Source: Bradysia coprophila (Eukaryota; Arthropoda; Insecta; Diptera; Sciaridae). From it: a stretch of DNA of 64,000 bases. Below, in pieces: positions 50,905 to 62,602 of this stretch (positions are counted from its first letter, which is position 1; every line of letters starts with the position of its first letter). The stretch spans positions 8,308,001 through 8,372,000 of the forward strand of contig NW_023503555.1 in NCBI RefSeq assembly GCF_014529535.1, in the 5' to 3' direction. The position numbers and the translations under genes were made by a program. The notes beneath the pieces are model-generated. The model saw nothing but the letters and a program-made list of their open reading frames with translations. It searched no databases and had not been told where the DNA came from.

Positions 50905-51171
50905 CAGGAGAACAAAAGTGAATATCGTCAGGTATTTTGATTTGGGACTCATTGTGGATTCCAAATGATTCCACACAAAATGTGTTTAACAAAAGAGTAC
51001 CTAGATTAATTTCATTTCAGCTGGCGATCGCGTGCCTACCAAAAATTCCGAATGTGAAATATTAGTCCTTTATTGGTTAAACAAATTTTGTGTGGAATCA
51101 TTTGAAATCCAAAACTAGTCCCAAATCAGTAAACCTAACGGTATTCACTTTTCTTCTACTGTATTTTAATT
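50905..51171. mobile_element. TIR miniature element of 267 bp, TA-flanked, ~90-bp arms
   Basis: Left arm CAGGAGAACAAAAGTGAATA ... GGATTCCAAATGATTCCACA, right arm the inverted equivalent ending TATTCACTTTTCTTCTACTG; TA lies on both sides. Tc1/mariner-type non-autonomous element by its ends. Confidence 0.8.
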
Positions 51172-51254
51172 ATGTTATTCAGCCGGATAAGTTTATATAT
51201 TTGACAGAATCCTACTACGGTCATGTGTAGCAGGATTTTGTGTTGATGTGTTTA

Positions 51255-52451
51255 GACCCGTACGAAGTACTGGGGTCTTATAGGTTTACGCATACGTTTG
51301 TAACACGTCGAATTGGACTCCCTGAGTAAGGGGAAACCTATTGTGGTTGTCTAGAGATGCCAAATCCGCGAAAAAAAAAATGTCCGTCTGTCCGTCTGCT
51401 CGTCTGTCTGTCTGCACGATAACTTGAGTAAAACGCATCCGATTTTGAAAATTCTTTTTTTTCCCGTTTGGTAATGTCAAAAGACAGGCTAAGTTCGAAG
51501 ATGAGTGATTTTGGATCGACCCCTCCCGAGCTGTGGCCCAATAAGTGCTTAACGGTTTTTCGAAGATATCTCCGGACATTTAAACGTTAAACTTGTAAGT
51601 GATACGTCAAATAAAAGGTATTTACAATACCGATCGACAAAAAGAAAGTTTATGGAAATCGGATGACCGACTCGTGAGTTAGACCCCTTGGTGTGGAACA
51701 GGCACAGGGCGACAAGCAGTTTTTGCTTGTAGGTCGGCCACATTTGAACATATTTCGTCTGTTTTAGCTTTATTAGATAGGTATTGACCGTACCAATCAG
51801 GGAATTTTTTTTTTATGAAATTATGTTCTCCGGAGCGTGAGCTAGGTCTCTTGGAGTGAGCTCTTATCTGGCTACTCGGAAGTACAGTGAACGTGGTGTA
51901 TTTTGACAATATCTCGAGTAAATTTTGACCGAATTTCATGAATTTTTTTTTGTTTGAAAGGTATTAACGAATGTAAAGCGTCGGTACTATTTCCGGTCTC
52001 CTAACAAAATGGCTGCCGGCGGCCATATTGGATTTTAGTAAAATAGAAATATCTTGGGAAAAATGATACTTAGAGAGTTTCTGTTAACATGGAAATAATT
52101 TGTTATGTGTGTGGGGTTTCAGGGATTCCATATACGGACATCTAAATATACCTATATACAGCTATATTGAGCTATATACAGGCATATAGAGCTATATAAT
52201 AGCATATATTTATCTGTGAAATGTTTATTTATAGTGAAATATAGTTAAATATAGCGGTATATAGCTGTTTAAATAGGAATTTATGAAATTTGTCTTCGTA
52301 CGGGGCTGTCTATATTGCCTCCGGCAAAGAGTGGATAATGTAAGTGATTTTAAAGGGAGAATAGTTTTTCAGCAGAGAAGAAAATGAAGTAAGAGAAATG
52401 AAGAGTTTCACATTAAAGGCTTTTGATACGAATAGGTGTTTCGTACGGGTC
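51255..52451 (+). mobile_element. repeat element B, copy 2
   Basis: Nearly identical to 26821-27966 along its whole length, same orientation. It has about 67 extra bases near 51681-51748 (around CCTTGGTGTGGAACAGGCAC) absent from copy 1, and lacks a stretch of about 25 bases near its end present in copy 1. Same short inverted ends GACCCGTACGAA / TTCGTACGGGTC. Confidence 0.78.
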
Positions 52452-53857
52452 GGCGTTAGCTATGTTTTGCTTGAAAATTATGAATATTTCAACTAACAGT
52501 AGATAAAATCTTGTTGCTAACACATTAGTAAATGGGGTTTTGCGCACACGATGTGTTGCCGAACTCGCTCCGCTCGTATCGACAAACTCACATCTAGTGC
52601 CCAAAACAAGACCATTTACTAACTAGTTAGCAGAATAGCTATTTCGTGTCTTGGGCATAAATTACGGAATTTTTCTCGTAATTTAGGCCCTGAGCATGAA
52701 ATAGTTATTTGTGTAGCTGTTGTGGATGATTGATTTTAGTCAATCCGAACGAAGTGACTGAGTGCCTAAATTACGATACAAACTTTAAACTCACTCATTT
52801 CCGGTCCTGACACATGAAAAACTTAATACGTAACTCTTTCGACCTACTAAAACATAGGTTTGTTGCAAGGCCATATGAATTGTAAAATTTCATTCAAAGA
52901 ACCATTACCTCAATTGTCGTTGGACGGGTTGTCAAAGTTCGTGTTTACAGTTACTTGGAACAAACCTATTACGTAAATAATTTTTAACGTAATAATTTCT
53001 GTTCACTTTTTGATCGACTCGTTCACTTGAAATTTAAATTTTAGGCACCGTTACGGCGTGAATACACATTGCAATGTGATGTGCGCGTTGTAGTCAATGC
53101 TCAGTATTAAGACAACTCTCTATCAACTACACACCGATTGTCAACAACATTTGTAGGCCAAAATTCACCCAGTGTGCTCTGCAATTTCTTTATGTATTCA
53201 TTATGTACATTAGTGGATTCAATATCCAATTGCTACTACACTTGTGATGTGGACCGTGACTATTTTGGGTAAATTCTGGCGATTTTGAGAGGTAAATTCC
53301 CCAAGATAAGCCATGTGTGTAACGACTTGAATGAAGGAGAGGTCCTGAAAGGGCCTTAAAGATTCTTGTGGTTACTAGGTAGTACAAATAAATGATGGAA
53401 TTTGTTTATGTACTGTCCGTTTGACAAGAGGGTCGCCACGGTTCAGCAGGGGGTTTTGAACATTTATTTTTTACACGTTGGCACACGTGCTTTTGTCAGA
53501 TTCAAGATTCTTTTTACGAAGGTTACGCTGATTATACTTTGTGAAAAAGGCCAATACCTTGCAAATATGTCACATCTTGGACAGAATTTGACACTGCAAT
53601 ATCTGCAACATGAAAAAACTAAATGTTCGAAACCCCCTGAAACGCCGTGCTTCCACCTACGTAATATACACAAACTAGGTGAGCCAATCTTAATTTATTG
53701 ACCAAACCCACTCATAACTCGTACGGTCCAATTAATTGTGTTTGTATTCGCAATAGCAAGCCCGAAAACACGCTTGCAACTTATTACACACATAATTATT
53801 CTGTGTCGTGAGTATCGGATTACAATGGAATGACGGTGTGTTTTGGGCCGAACATTT
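52452..53857. other. intergenic with repeat fragments
   Basis: Holds an M6-family copy (52854-52970) and an M5 fragment (about 52997-53064, TTCACTTTTTGATCGACTCG ... GTTACGGCGTGAAT). No gene recognised; the 99-codon ORF at 53402 has no known motif. Confidence 0.5.
52854..52970. mobile_element. TIR miniature element, family M6, copy 2
   Basis: ATAGGTTTGTTGCAAGGCCA to ACAGTTACTTGGAACAAACC plus TAT; inverted relative to 42214-42410 and internally deleted. Confidence 0.65.
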
Positions 53858-54128
53858 GATAAGGGCATACAATCTTAGTACAATTTAGATAATCGTTTCA
53901 AGATAAATCTACAGTCTACCTACAATCTCAGCATCAAAGCTTCGACACACAATCCAACAATTCAGTCGTTCACGAAATTGCTTAGTTACAACTTGTTGCG
54001 CACACAATTTGTGAGTGAGAGTGAGAGCAGTAAAAGTTGCACACATGAGAAGTGAAATTCGTTGAAGGTTGATAGTGATGTGATATTGTGCCATAGTCGA
54101 CTGTTGGACGATAATCTTTCCTTTCAAA

Positions 54129-57100
54129 ATGTCGGAAAATATGACCCTAAGATTCATTTTCGATGACGACTATCATGCATTGTTCAAATGGACGGAATAT
54201 CTGGTAAATCTTTGCCTATTGCAGGTTATTTGAAAAAGCGATGACAAAGTTTGGTCGTGAAACAAGTGAAGTAAAAGATTTGGTAAAAACCTATTTTGCA
54301 ATAAATAAATTTGGATTTCAATAAATTTTGCGGAAAGTTAGACGATGAGAACTTGAGAGAAAGATTGCTACATTCTCCAAGCGTAGTGGCATAAATACGT
54401 ACCTGTCTTGTATAATTGCCGTCCATAAAATTTGTTTGAAATTCAAAGCGACATATCTTTACAATATTTGTAAAAAAAACAAATCCATTTTTACAATATT
54501 GACACTGCGTATCGTTATGCGAGCATTGTTAAAAATTGCAAACGTTTTATCAGTCACATTGCAATGTTGCCAATCATGTTAGGCATAAAATAAATGTACA
54601 TCAATTAAATTCGTGTTGCTGGCCAACTTTTACATAGTTTGATGCAGCTAGTAAATTGCAATTACCACATCCCTGCAAATCATTCACACTCCGTTAATTG
54701 GTAGAATTATTCCTATAAAACTTGTGTTCACTCTTTCACAACTTGTGTTCTGCTCTTACTCGTAAATCTTGTGTGTTAAAAAAACAAACGAAGTAAAAGC
54801 TTTTCTGACCATCAAATGGAACTATTTAGCTCAAAAGCTGCTTAGCTCTCGCATATTGAATTATTGAGTCATTATCTAAATGGATGAGTGCGTCCCTACC
54901 CGTATTTCAAACGAAATATCTATTGCTCCATTTCTCTCACTCATTATTTACTTCATCAGATTTTTGCCGCATTGTTATGTGTTTCAATGGGAATCGGAGT
55001 GTTTTATGGATTTTTTAACAAAAAGAACCAAACGAGTGAAGAGTTCCTGATGGCTGGTAGATCTATGACGGTGTTTCCGGTTACATTATCATTAATGTGC
55101 AGGTTTATATATCGATAGCCCACCACCCACGGTGTCGGGGAATCTCGCACACGCGATCATAGTATGCGTCCTTTTACGACATGTAACGAAAAGTCATGAC
55201 TGTGCGAGATTCACCACTTAGAGATTCACCATGAATTTGTGTGGTGTGCGAGATTACCCTACCCCCCACCCACCTACAGTAATCGACTAACTTGTTTGAA
55301 TTTGTTTTTAGTTTTGTATCGGCAATAACGTTGATGGGAAACCCAGTCGAAGCTTACTATTACGGTTTCGTTTACATTTATTTCTCTGCTTCGCTTATTC
55401 CCATGACTTTCGCAGTAAGTATTCTACAGATTCTTTTAATGTCCGGTTCTTCTTTTGTGGCTAATTGGCTTTTTATAGCTGGTCTACCTTTATGTTCCCG
55501 TATTTTTTCAACTACAATTAACCTCTGCTTATGAGGTAAATTTATATGAATACCGCCATCTAAGGCAAGCGCTACATTGGTTTTATTTTTAGTATCTGGA
55601 GAAAAGATTTAGCAAAACTACGAGAAGGATTATGTCTGTGTCAGCAATTATTCACTTGGTGAGAGTCAAATTGTTTCACAGCTTTTCGATTAACCTTTTA
55701 CGGACGATCGACTATGTAGTCTGTTCTAAAACTATCAATTGATATAAATCATAGATCAAATGAAGTAAAACGCTCGACTATCACCGTCTGTGAAAGGTTA
55801 ATATTGTCAAGAATGTAAACTTTGCAAGTTTACAGCCTTGAATATTACAACATGCAAACAACCTGCTCCTACGATTCCTTAATTTTCTTTAGATGATTTA
55901 CATGCCACTAACAACTTGGGGACCATCTCTTGCTCTGGATCAAGGTACTATTTAAGTCACTCAACCTATTTCCCCTATTCTATCAACGAATGCACTTTTT
56001 CAAACCAGTTGCTGGAGTCAATCGATATATATCGGCTGCAGTAATTTTCATTGTTTGCGTCATCTATTCGTCTATTGTAAGTATAATAGGGGTTCGGCAT
56101 CGGCTTGATGCTCCATAAATGTACACAATACTCACAAAATGTGAAAGCTTACTTTAACTTTACAATGTCTGGTAAAATGATAATAGACGTTTTAGACAGC
56201 ATGGCTGTGTCATCTGTTATCGGTAGTAATGACAAAAAATAGTAAGCGGTGAGCCAAATACGAAATACATAGCGAAAGCTATGTTGAAACTTATGAAGTA
56301 ATAGATTTGAAAGTTCAAAATGATTTTTTGTATGTAATTATGTAGCGCATGTTCTTAGGACTATGGCAAGCATATATTCAATACTATTGTCTGGTCTTTT
56401 ACTTCCATCAACGCACTTGCGTTGCATCAATCGATCAAAATCTTGTACTTCATTTTTTTACCGTGCATTTTACTATATAAAGGACCATATTACCCAGAGC
56501 TTGTCATTATTTTTGTCGTCTTTATCGATAACAGATGAGTAGCCGTATGTGACAGGTTAAAATTCATGCATTTGTCTTTTCGTTTGGTTTTTCTGTTCAG
56601 AAAATTTGACGTTCCCTGATAGGGAACTATCACTTAATAAACCGTACATTTCAGGGAGGTCTTAAAGCTGTACTATGGACCGATGCTTTACAAGGAATTA
56701 TCATGCTCGGAGCAATGGCTACGATAGTTATTGCAGGACTTATAGAAATAGGAGGTTTTGATGTACTTTGGTCCAGGCTAGCAGAGACTGGAAGGACGAA
56801 TGCTGCGATGTAATTGCTTCATAAATTGTTCTGTCCGAGACTCGGTCTCCGACTCAACATACGTAAGTACAAAAATTGACCGTCTGTAGATTTGATATCG
56901 ATCCCCGAACACGGCATACGTTTTGGACTGGCTTGATAGGAGCTTACTTCTCATGGCTTCCATTATTTGCTGGCACTCAAGCACAAATTCAACGTTACTT
57001 ATCTGTGCCAACACTCAGAGATGCTAGAAGGTTCGTACGATAACACGAGAGTCGTCACACGTGCGATCTTATATCGACTGATTCGATTTGATTTAGATGC

Positions 57101-58437
57101 CTGTTTTACAACTTGTTTGGGGTGCTCGCCATTGTTTTAATGTGTATCCTTATCGGACTACTGATATTCGCGAAGTACTATGATTGTGACCCTGTGTCGG
57201 CTGTTTCACCACTCGGTACTACGGTATGAAAAATAGATTTTATGATCACGATCGGTAATCTTTATCAGACCATAATCTGGATAGGTGGTGAGTGCGTCCG
57301 ATCAACTTCTTCCATTTTTTGTGATAGAAGCTCTAGGAAAAATTCCAATTTTACCCGGAATTTTACTAGCGGGACTTACCTCTGGTACCTTAAGGTAACT
57401 ACACCTCATCGATTCGAGACTCATTATCAATCTCACTATCTTCTTATTCCATATAGTTCTGTATCAAGTTCTTTGAACGCCCTGCCAGCTATTATCATTG
57501 AAGATTATGTGAAGCCATTCAGACCCGGCCTGTCCGCTTTAAAACTGGGATATCTTTCGAAAGTAATCTCTGGAGTTGGAGGGACGCTGTCATTCTGTTT
57601 GATTTTCGTCATTGCAGCTGTTGGGAACATTTTGCCGGTTAGTATGAAATGGTCGCTCTCGAAATATTTTTCTTGCTTAACTCTACCTTCATTCAAAGTT
57701 TGCCAGCTTACTTCACGGCACATTCATTGGACCGATTGTGGGTTTGTTCTCGTTAGGAATGTTCTTTCCATGGACGAACAATTTGGTAAAAATTAATTTT
57801 GGTTTTAAGTTTCTTGTGAATTAAGTTCTCGTTACAAAAACCAAACTGTCGACTGCAGGGATCAACATTGGCATTGATACCGTCAGTTGCACTGACTTTA
57901 TTTTTCGGCATCGGTTCAATATTGAAAAACAACGCCGGCGAACTTCCAGATCAGCGACTTCCGTTACGCACCGACGGATGTTACGTGAACGAAACAATAT
58001 CAAGGACATACATCGTCAACGCACAGTATTCGTTCAAACAGAATGATGCGTGGAAAGATGAAACGTACACACCGTTGACTGAGGTGCTTTCTATTTCCTA
58101 CACATGGCAACCGGTTGTCACTCTAGTCAGTACAGTCGTGTTCGGCCTCTTATTCAGTTTTATCATAAATCTCTTCAAAAAACCTCCGAAAGTCAAAGCA
58201 AAGTACATGACACCGATCATCTTGACGATGTGGATACGGATTCTGGGCATGAAGAGACTGAGTAATTGGGTTGATTTTGATGACAGTGACCATGATGATG
58301 ATAATCATCAATCGGATAACACTGCATCGGTGCGAAATTCCATTTCCGGTGACTCATTATACGTAAGTTGATCTCACTTAATTGTGCGCTATCAATTTTT
58401 ACATTTTTCTATTGAACAGAAAGGGAAGGAACTATAG
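54129..58437 (+). CDS. SLC5-type sodium-coupled solute symporter, copy 2
   Basis: Paralogue of the gene at 22021-26642 with the same 15 exon lengths and phases: 54129-54203, 54960-55102, 55312-55414, 55479-55535, 55593-55658, 55893-55944, 56009-56076, 56655-56809, 56890-57030, 57097-57223, 57285-57394, 57457-57637, 57699-57785, 57859-58362, 58420-58437; about 628 residues, no stop or frameshift. The same hallmarks are present (FLMAGRSMTVFPVTLSLMC, DIDPRTRHTFW, QAQIQRYLS, DQLLPFFVIEALGKIP). Exons 1-11 differ from copy 1 at many positions, often conservatively, while exons 12-15 and the introns between them are almost identical. The C-terminal Asp cluster contains a His (DSDHDDDN) where copy 1 has Asp. 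Poly(A) signal AATAAA at 58534. Both copies look functional; whether their substrates differ is unknown. Confidence 0.92.
55129..55262. mobile_element. copy-2-specific insertion in symporter intron 2
   Basis: Bounded by GGGGAATCTCGCACACG and the inverted GTGTGCGAGATTACCC, absent from the short intron 2 of copy 1. It contains a third internal GTGCGAGATTCACC. Small TIR element, family unknown. Confidence 0.55.
55690..55803. mobile_element. TIR miniature element, family M4, in intron 5 of symporter copy 2
   Basis: TTAACCTTTTACGGACGATC on the left and CCGTCTGTGAAAGGTTAA on the right; occupies the same intron as 23743-23926 in copy 1 but is shorter. Confidence 0.75.
56077..56654 (+). other. intron 7 of symporter copy 2
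   Basis: AT-rich, starts GTAAGTATAA and ends GTACATTTCAG. Largely unalignable by eye with intron 7 of copy 1; no exon or repeat with clear ends. Confidence 0.5.
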
Positions 58438-58689
58438 ACACACTTAGCGCAAGCTACCAAACCAACGATTGAAACAGTGGCATGTTGATTACAGATGTTT
58501 AATTGTGCCATGTACGCGATTGGGAAATTCAGAAATAAATTGTTATTGACTTGAAAAGTTGCAGTTGACTTTAGTTCTAGATTAGTTCCCTTCAGTGACT
58601 CCTATTGGAAAAACATTTTCTAATATTTTCTAACATATCTACCACATCCAGAGACAGTTTTACCACACTGGTAGCTGTGGTGTTAAGCT

Positions 58690-58872
58690 TATGGGGAACG
58701 AAAAGGCAAGATGCTTTCAGTTTGAATCCATATATTTGAATGAATCTTAGTCTAACAAATACACCGTATATATAGGGGATACAATGTCTACTATGTCTGG
58801 AATCATTTGATTGGCATACTGTGATGAATTGATATGTTGTCGAGTGTTGGCGAGTGTTGACGAGTTACCACA
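58690..58872 (-). repeat. 3' LTR of the retrotransposon
   Basis: 183 bp. The minus strand reads TGTGGTAACTCGTC ... CGTTCCCCATA. It differs from the 5' LTR at one base (GACGAG here against GATGAG near 63810, plus strand). Confidence 0.93.
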
Positions 58873-58885
58873 CACTTCCCCCCTA
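58873..58885 (-). other. polypurine tract
   Basis: The minus strand reads AGGGGGGAAGTG directly before the 3' LTR start TGTGGTAAC, as expected for plus-strand priming. Confidence 0.8.
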
Positions 58886-59086
58886 GGATCAGGTTTCGGT
58901 ATCCATTTGAGGCGTGAATTCTTTTGATTCCATTTGACCAACCAAATTATGAAAGGAACTTATTGGCGATTTTGATTTATGTTTTTCCAAATGTTTGTTT
59001 GATTTTGATGATCATTGTATCGTATGATGCTGGTGATTCTGGATTTTATAATTGATTTTTGGATATAAGTCAATTTTTCAATTGAT

Positions 59087-59359
59087 TTATGTATTTTGAT
59101 TTTGGTATGCTGCGATAAAATCAGCACCCAAAATTATTTCATCAATATTGGCGGTGTAAAAACGCCACGAATAATTGATATTTTTGATCTTTATATTCTT
59201 TTCTATTTTTTCATACATTGGAAGGATTTGATTTCCGTTGTATATAGATAGGGATGTATATCGTCCATTGATTTCAAATTGTGGGAATAATGAAAATGGA
59301 CTTCCGGTATCAATGATACACTTTAGACCGGTGTTTGCGTCTTTAAGTGTTTCCATCAT
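59087..59359 (-). CDS. extra ORF downstream of pol: second retropepsin-like domain
   Basis: 90 codons, same strand as gag-pol, starting 75 nt after the pol stop. It reads MMETLKDANTGLKCIIDTGS, then PFSLFPQF, an IYNGNQI segment, and YTANIDEIILGADFIAAY. The order hydrophobic-hydrophobic-DTG, a flap-like stretch and hydrophobic-LGAD matches a retropepsin monomer. The protease inside pol has the same layout ([39 protein letters not shown]). The two are clearly divergent, so this is not a fresh tandem copy. It could be a second protease, a dominant regulator of the first through heterodimerisation, or a structural factor. Its translation would need reinitiation or a spliced/subgenomic RNA. Family assignment is by motif only. 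Confidence 0.72.
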   Translation of the reverse strand: MMETLKDANTGLKCIIDTGSPFSLFPQFEINGRYTSLSIYNGNQILPMYEKIEKNIKIKNINYSWRFYTANIDEIILGADFIAAYQNQNT

Positions 59360-59434
59360 TTTTTATTTAAATATTTTATTTTATTTACTTGTAGTTGTTG
59401 TTCTTTCGAACGACTAGAAGTGAATGTACTTTTC

Positions 59435-62400
59435 TCAAATATTGTTGCCGCTTTTATAGGCATTTAGAGAATAGTGTACTAGATCGTTTGCAAAAGTTAC
59501 ATGTTTAGTTTGTTTAAAAATTTCGTTGAGCAACGGAATTTCGTAACATGGCTTTAGTCGATCGATAGAGATAACTTTTTCTTTTCCCTTAATTTTAAGA
59601 GTGAAAAATTTAGTATCTCTTTTGATTACTTCGTATGGTCCTTCATAATTAGGTTGTAGGGGTTTTCTATAACCATCGGTACGGACGAATACGCGAGTAC
59701 AAGTATCTAAGTTCTTGAAAAGAAAAACTTTTTGTTTATGATGATTAGCGCTTGGGACAGGCTGTAAATCATTCATATGTCGTTTTAACTTTTCAACGAA
59801 AGAACTTGGATCTTTTGAAAGATCTTCTTCTGTATGATGGAAAAAATGGTATGGTAAACGGATATTTGTACCATATACCATTTCTGAAACAGAAGCGTTG
59901 ATGTGAGGTAGAATTATTGAACGTAATCCTAACATCACAATAGGGAGTGTTTTCATCCAATCAGGTGTTGAATGACACTTGATTGCTCCTTTAACAATCC
60001 GATGCCATCTTTCAAGAATTCCGTTGGCTTGAGGATGGTGGGCTGTTGTTCTCAATCTCTTTGTTCCAAGAAGTTTATTTAATTCGGCGAACAAATCTGA
60101 TTCGAATTGTTTACCTTGATCGGTTGTTATAACTTCTGGCACGCCGAAGCGAGGAATCCAATGGAAGAAAAACTGTTTAGCGCATGTTTCAGCGGTTTGG
60201 TTTTCCATAGGGATTGCTTCGGGCCATCTTGTAAAACGATCGATGCATGTTAGGACATATTTGAATCCTTCTGAATTAGGGAGTGCACCCACAATGTCTA
60301 AATGGACATGATCGAATCTTTGATTCGGCATATCAATCGGTGTGATTGGCGACGAGTTGTGTCGTGAGACTTTGGTCTTCTGACAAGGAATACAGCTTTT
60401 ACAATAATTTCGAATGTCTTTGATCATAGTTGGCCAAACGAAATCTTTTTTTATCGTAGTTGTAGAAGCTTTGATTCCTGGATGAGCAAAGTTATGGACT
60501 TTGTCAAAAACAATTTTGCGAAAATCAGGAGGAACAATCGGTCTCAAGTTTCCAGTTGATATATCACAAAATATGTCTGTACCATGATAGTCCGTTTTAA
60601 TAACTTTAAGACTCGTGTCTTTTTTTACTTTGTCGATTACCGTCATATCTCTGGTTTGGGCTTCGGCTAGTAATTTATAATCAATTGAGCTATCAAGTGA
60701 TATTGAATGTACTATGTTCAATGTTTCTATTCGAGACATTGCATCAGCAACAACATTTTTCTTTCCAGGTAGATGTCGAATATCAGTTGAAAACTGAGAT
60801 ATGTAGTTTAGTTGTCGTATTTGACGAGGGGTTGCTTTGTCAGCTTTTTGAGTGAAGGCATGAACTAATGGTTTATGATCTGTGAAGATCGTAAATTCCA
60901 TTCCTTCTAAAATTTGTCGGAAATGTTTAATTCCTTCATAGATGGCTAAGAGTTCTTTATCATAAGTTGAATACTTAAGCTGTGCAGTATTTAATTTTTG
61001 TGAATAAAATGATAAAGGTTGCCATTTATTATTGACAAACTGAACAACTACACCTCCAAGTGCATAATCGGAAGCATCGACATGTAAACCGATAGGTGCG
61101 TCAGTTTTAGGGTGCGCTAGCAAAGTTGCGTTTGCTAAATCTGATTTACATTTGTTGAAAGCTTCTATCATGGTCACAGTCCAGGTGATAGGTGTTTTAT
61201 CGTTCTTTATGTTGCCTTTCATGCAAGAAAACAATGGTAGTTGTGTTTCTGCGGCGTGTGGCATGAAGCGACGGAAAAAATTGATCATACCGAGAAATCG
61301 TTTGAGCTTGGTGACTGTATCCGGTAAGGGAAAGTCTAATATTGATTTAACTCGGTTGTCGAGAGGTTTTGTTCCGTGTTCATTTATTAGAAATCCGAGG
61401 AATTTGACTTCTTTTTGTCCGAAAACACATTTTTGCAAGTTAATAACTACGCCGTAGTCGTTGAGGCGAGCAAAAAGTATTTTGAGATGTTTTTTGTGTT
61501 CTTCTTCATTTTCGGAAGCAATTAGAATATCGTCAAGGTAGACGAAACAGAAGTCTAATTCTTTGAGGACTTCGTTCATAAAACGTTGGAACGTCTGACC
61601 GGCATTGCATAGACCGAAAGTCATGAATGGAAATTCAAATAAACCAAACGGTGTTATGATTGCCGTCTTTTGTATGTCGTCTTCGTGAACGGGTATTTGG
61701 TTATAAGCTCTGACTAAATCGACAACGCTGAAGATCTTTTTTCCATGCAAGAAATAGTTAAATTCTTGGATGTTTGGAACTGGATATCGATCTGGTTGCG
61801 TTGCAGCATTTAAACGTCGGTAATCGCCACATGGTCTAAAACCACCTGATGGTTTTTCTTTTATCAGTAATGGTGTTGCCCAGGGGCTGTCTGAGGGGCG
61901 ACATATACCGAGTTTAAGCATATCGTCGATTTCTTTTTTAGCTATTGGAAGCTTAGAGGGATGTAATCTTCGAGCTTTTGCAAAAAGTGGGGCACATTTG
62001 GTAACGATGTGATGTTTAACATTGTGCTTTTTCACTTTTGATTTAAATTTTGTCAAGTCAAGAATATCTGGAAATTCGTTGACTAATTGATAGTAAACTG
62101 AAATGTTCGATATGGTTTTAATCGAATTTTTATTTTTTCGTGTACCGACGGTTGTTCCGATAGAAGAAATTGAAGTTTTACTGTCAATTAGTCTGTTGTT
62201 TTTAATATCGACGAGTAAGTCGAATTTTTGGAGTAGGTCAGCTCCAATGATGGGTTGTTGCACGTCTGCAATTATAAAAATCCATCTTATATTTCTTTTT
62301 AGGCCTAAATTAATAGTGACCGATTTGCTCCCATAAGTCTTAATAGGAGTACCATTAGCTGCATGAAGTTGGAATTGACATGGAGCATGGCTTCTTTCTT

Positions 62401-62602
62401 TATAACTTGGTGGAATGACTGATATGTCGGCACCAGTGTCAATTAAGAAAGTATTTCCAGTATTCTTTTCTTGAATGTATAAGCGACTTATGTCTTTGCC
62501 TTCGTCAAATTGCGCTTGGTTTGACTGGCTGTTTAGTTTTTTGGGTTGCGTTTTTTTATATTGCTCTTGTCTGGATAAGAACAAGGTGGTGTACAACGCC
62601 AT
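59435..62602 (-). CDS. pol: pol polyprotein (protease, reverse transcriptase, RNase H, integrase)
   Basis: About 1055 codons from the first in-frame ATG; the true product is probably a Gag-Pol fusion made by -1 frameshift. Domains in order: retropepsin about 44-130 with D55-T-G; reverse transcriptase about 210-400 with Y355-L-D-D; RNase H about 500-620 with D509 ([11 protein letters not shown]), E550 and D575 (FTDHKPL); integrase with an H703/H707/C737/C740 zinc-binding domain and catalytic D769, D828, E864 (35 residues between the last two); C-terminal region with a GPYEVIKRD segment. All key residues are intact. It overlaps the end of gag by 70 nt. Confidence 0.96.
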   Translation of the reverse strand: MALYTTLFLSRQEQYKKTQPKKLNSQSNQAQFDEGKDISRLYIQEKNTGNTFLIDTGADISVIPPSYKERSHAPCQFQLHAANGTPIKTYGSKSVTINLGLKRNIRWIFIIADVQQPIIGADLLQKFDLLVDIKNNRLIDSKTSISSIGTTVGTRKNKNSIKTISNISVYYQLVNEFPDILDLTKFKSKVKKHNVKHHIVTKCAPLFAKARRLHPSKLPIAKKEIDDMLKLGICRPSDSPWATPLLIKEKPSGGFRPCGDYRRLNAATQPDRYPVPNIQEFNYFLHGKKIFSVVDLVRAYNQIPVHEDDIQKTAIITPFGLFEFPFMTFGLCNAGQTFQRFMNEVLKELDFCFVYLDDILIASENEEEHKKHLKILFARLNDYGVVINLQKCVFGQKEVKFLGFLINEHGTKPLDNRVKSILDFPLPDTVTKLKRFLGMINFFRRFMPHAAETQLPLFSCMKGNIKNDKTPITWTVTMIEAFNKCKSDLANATLLAHPKTDAPIGLHVDASDYALGGVVVQFVNNKWQPLSFYSQKLNTAQLKYSTYDKELLAIYEGIKHFRQILEGMEFTIFTDHKPLVHAFTQKADKATPRQIRQLNYISQFSTDIRHLPGKKNVVADAMSRIETLNIVHSISLDSSIDYKLLAEAQTRDMTVIDKVKKDTSLKVIKTDYHGTDIFCDISTGNLRPIVPPDFRKIVFDKVHNFAHPGIKASTTTIKKDFVWPTMIKDIRNYCKSCIPCQKTKVSRHNSSPITPIDMPNQRFDHVHLDIVGALPNSEGFKYVLTCIDRFTRWPEAIPMENQTAETCAKQFFFHWIPRFGVPEVITTDQGKQFESDLFAELNKLLGTKRLRTTAHHPQANGILERWHRIVKGAIKCHSTPDWMKTLPIVMLGLRSIILPHINASVSEMVYGTNIRLPYHFFHHTEEDLSKDPSSFVEKLKRHMNDLQPVPSANHHKQKVFLFKNLDTCTRVFVRTDGYRKPLQPNYEGPYEVIKRDTKFFTLKIKGKEKVISIDRLKPCYEIPLLNEIFKQTKHVTFANDLVHYSLNAYKSGNNI

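Noticed and set aside
53402-53701. 99-codon ORF near 53.4 kb as a gene
   Set aside because: No motif, no supporting splice or promoter signal, and an antisense ORF of similar length is equally open.
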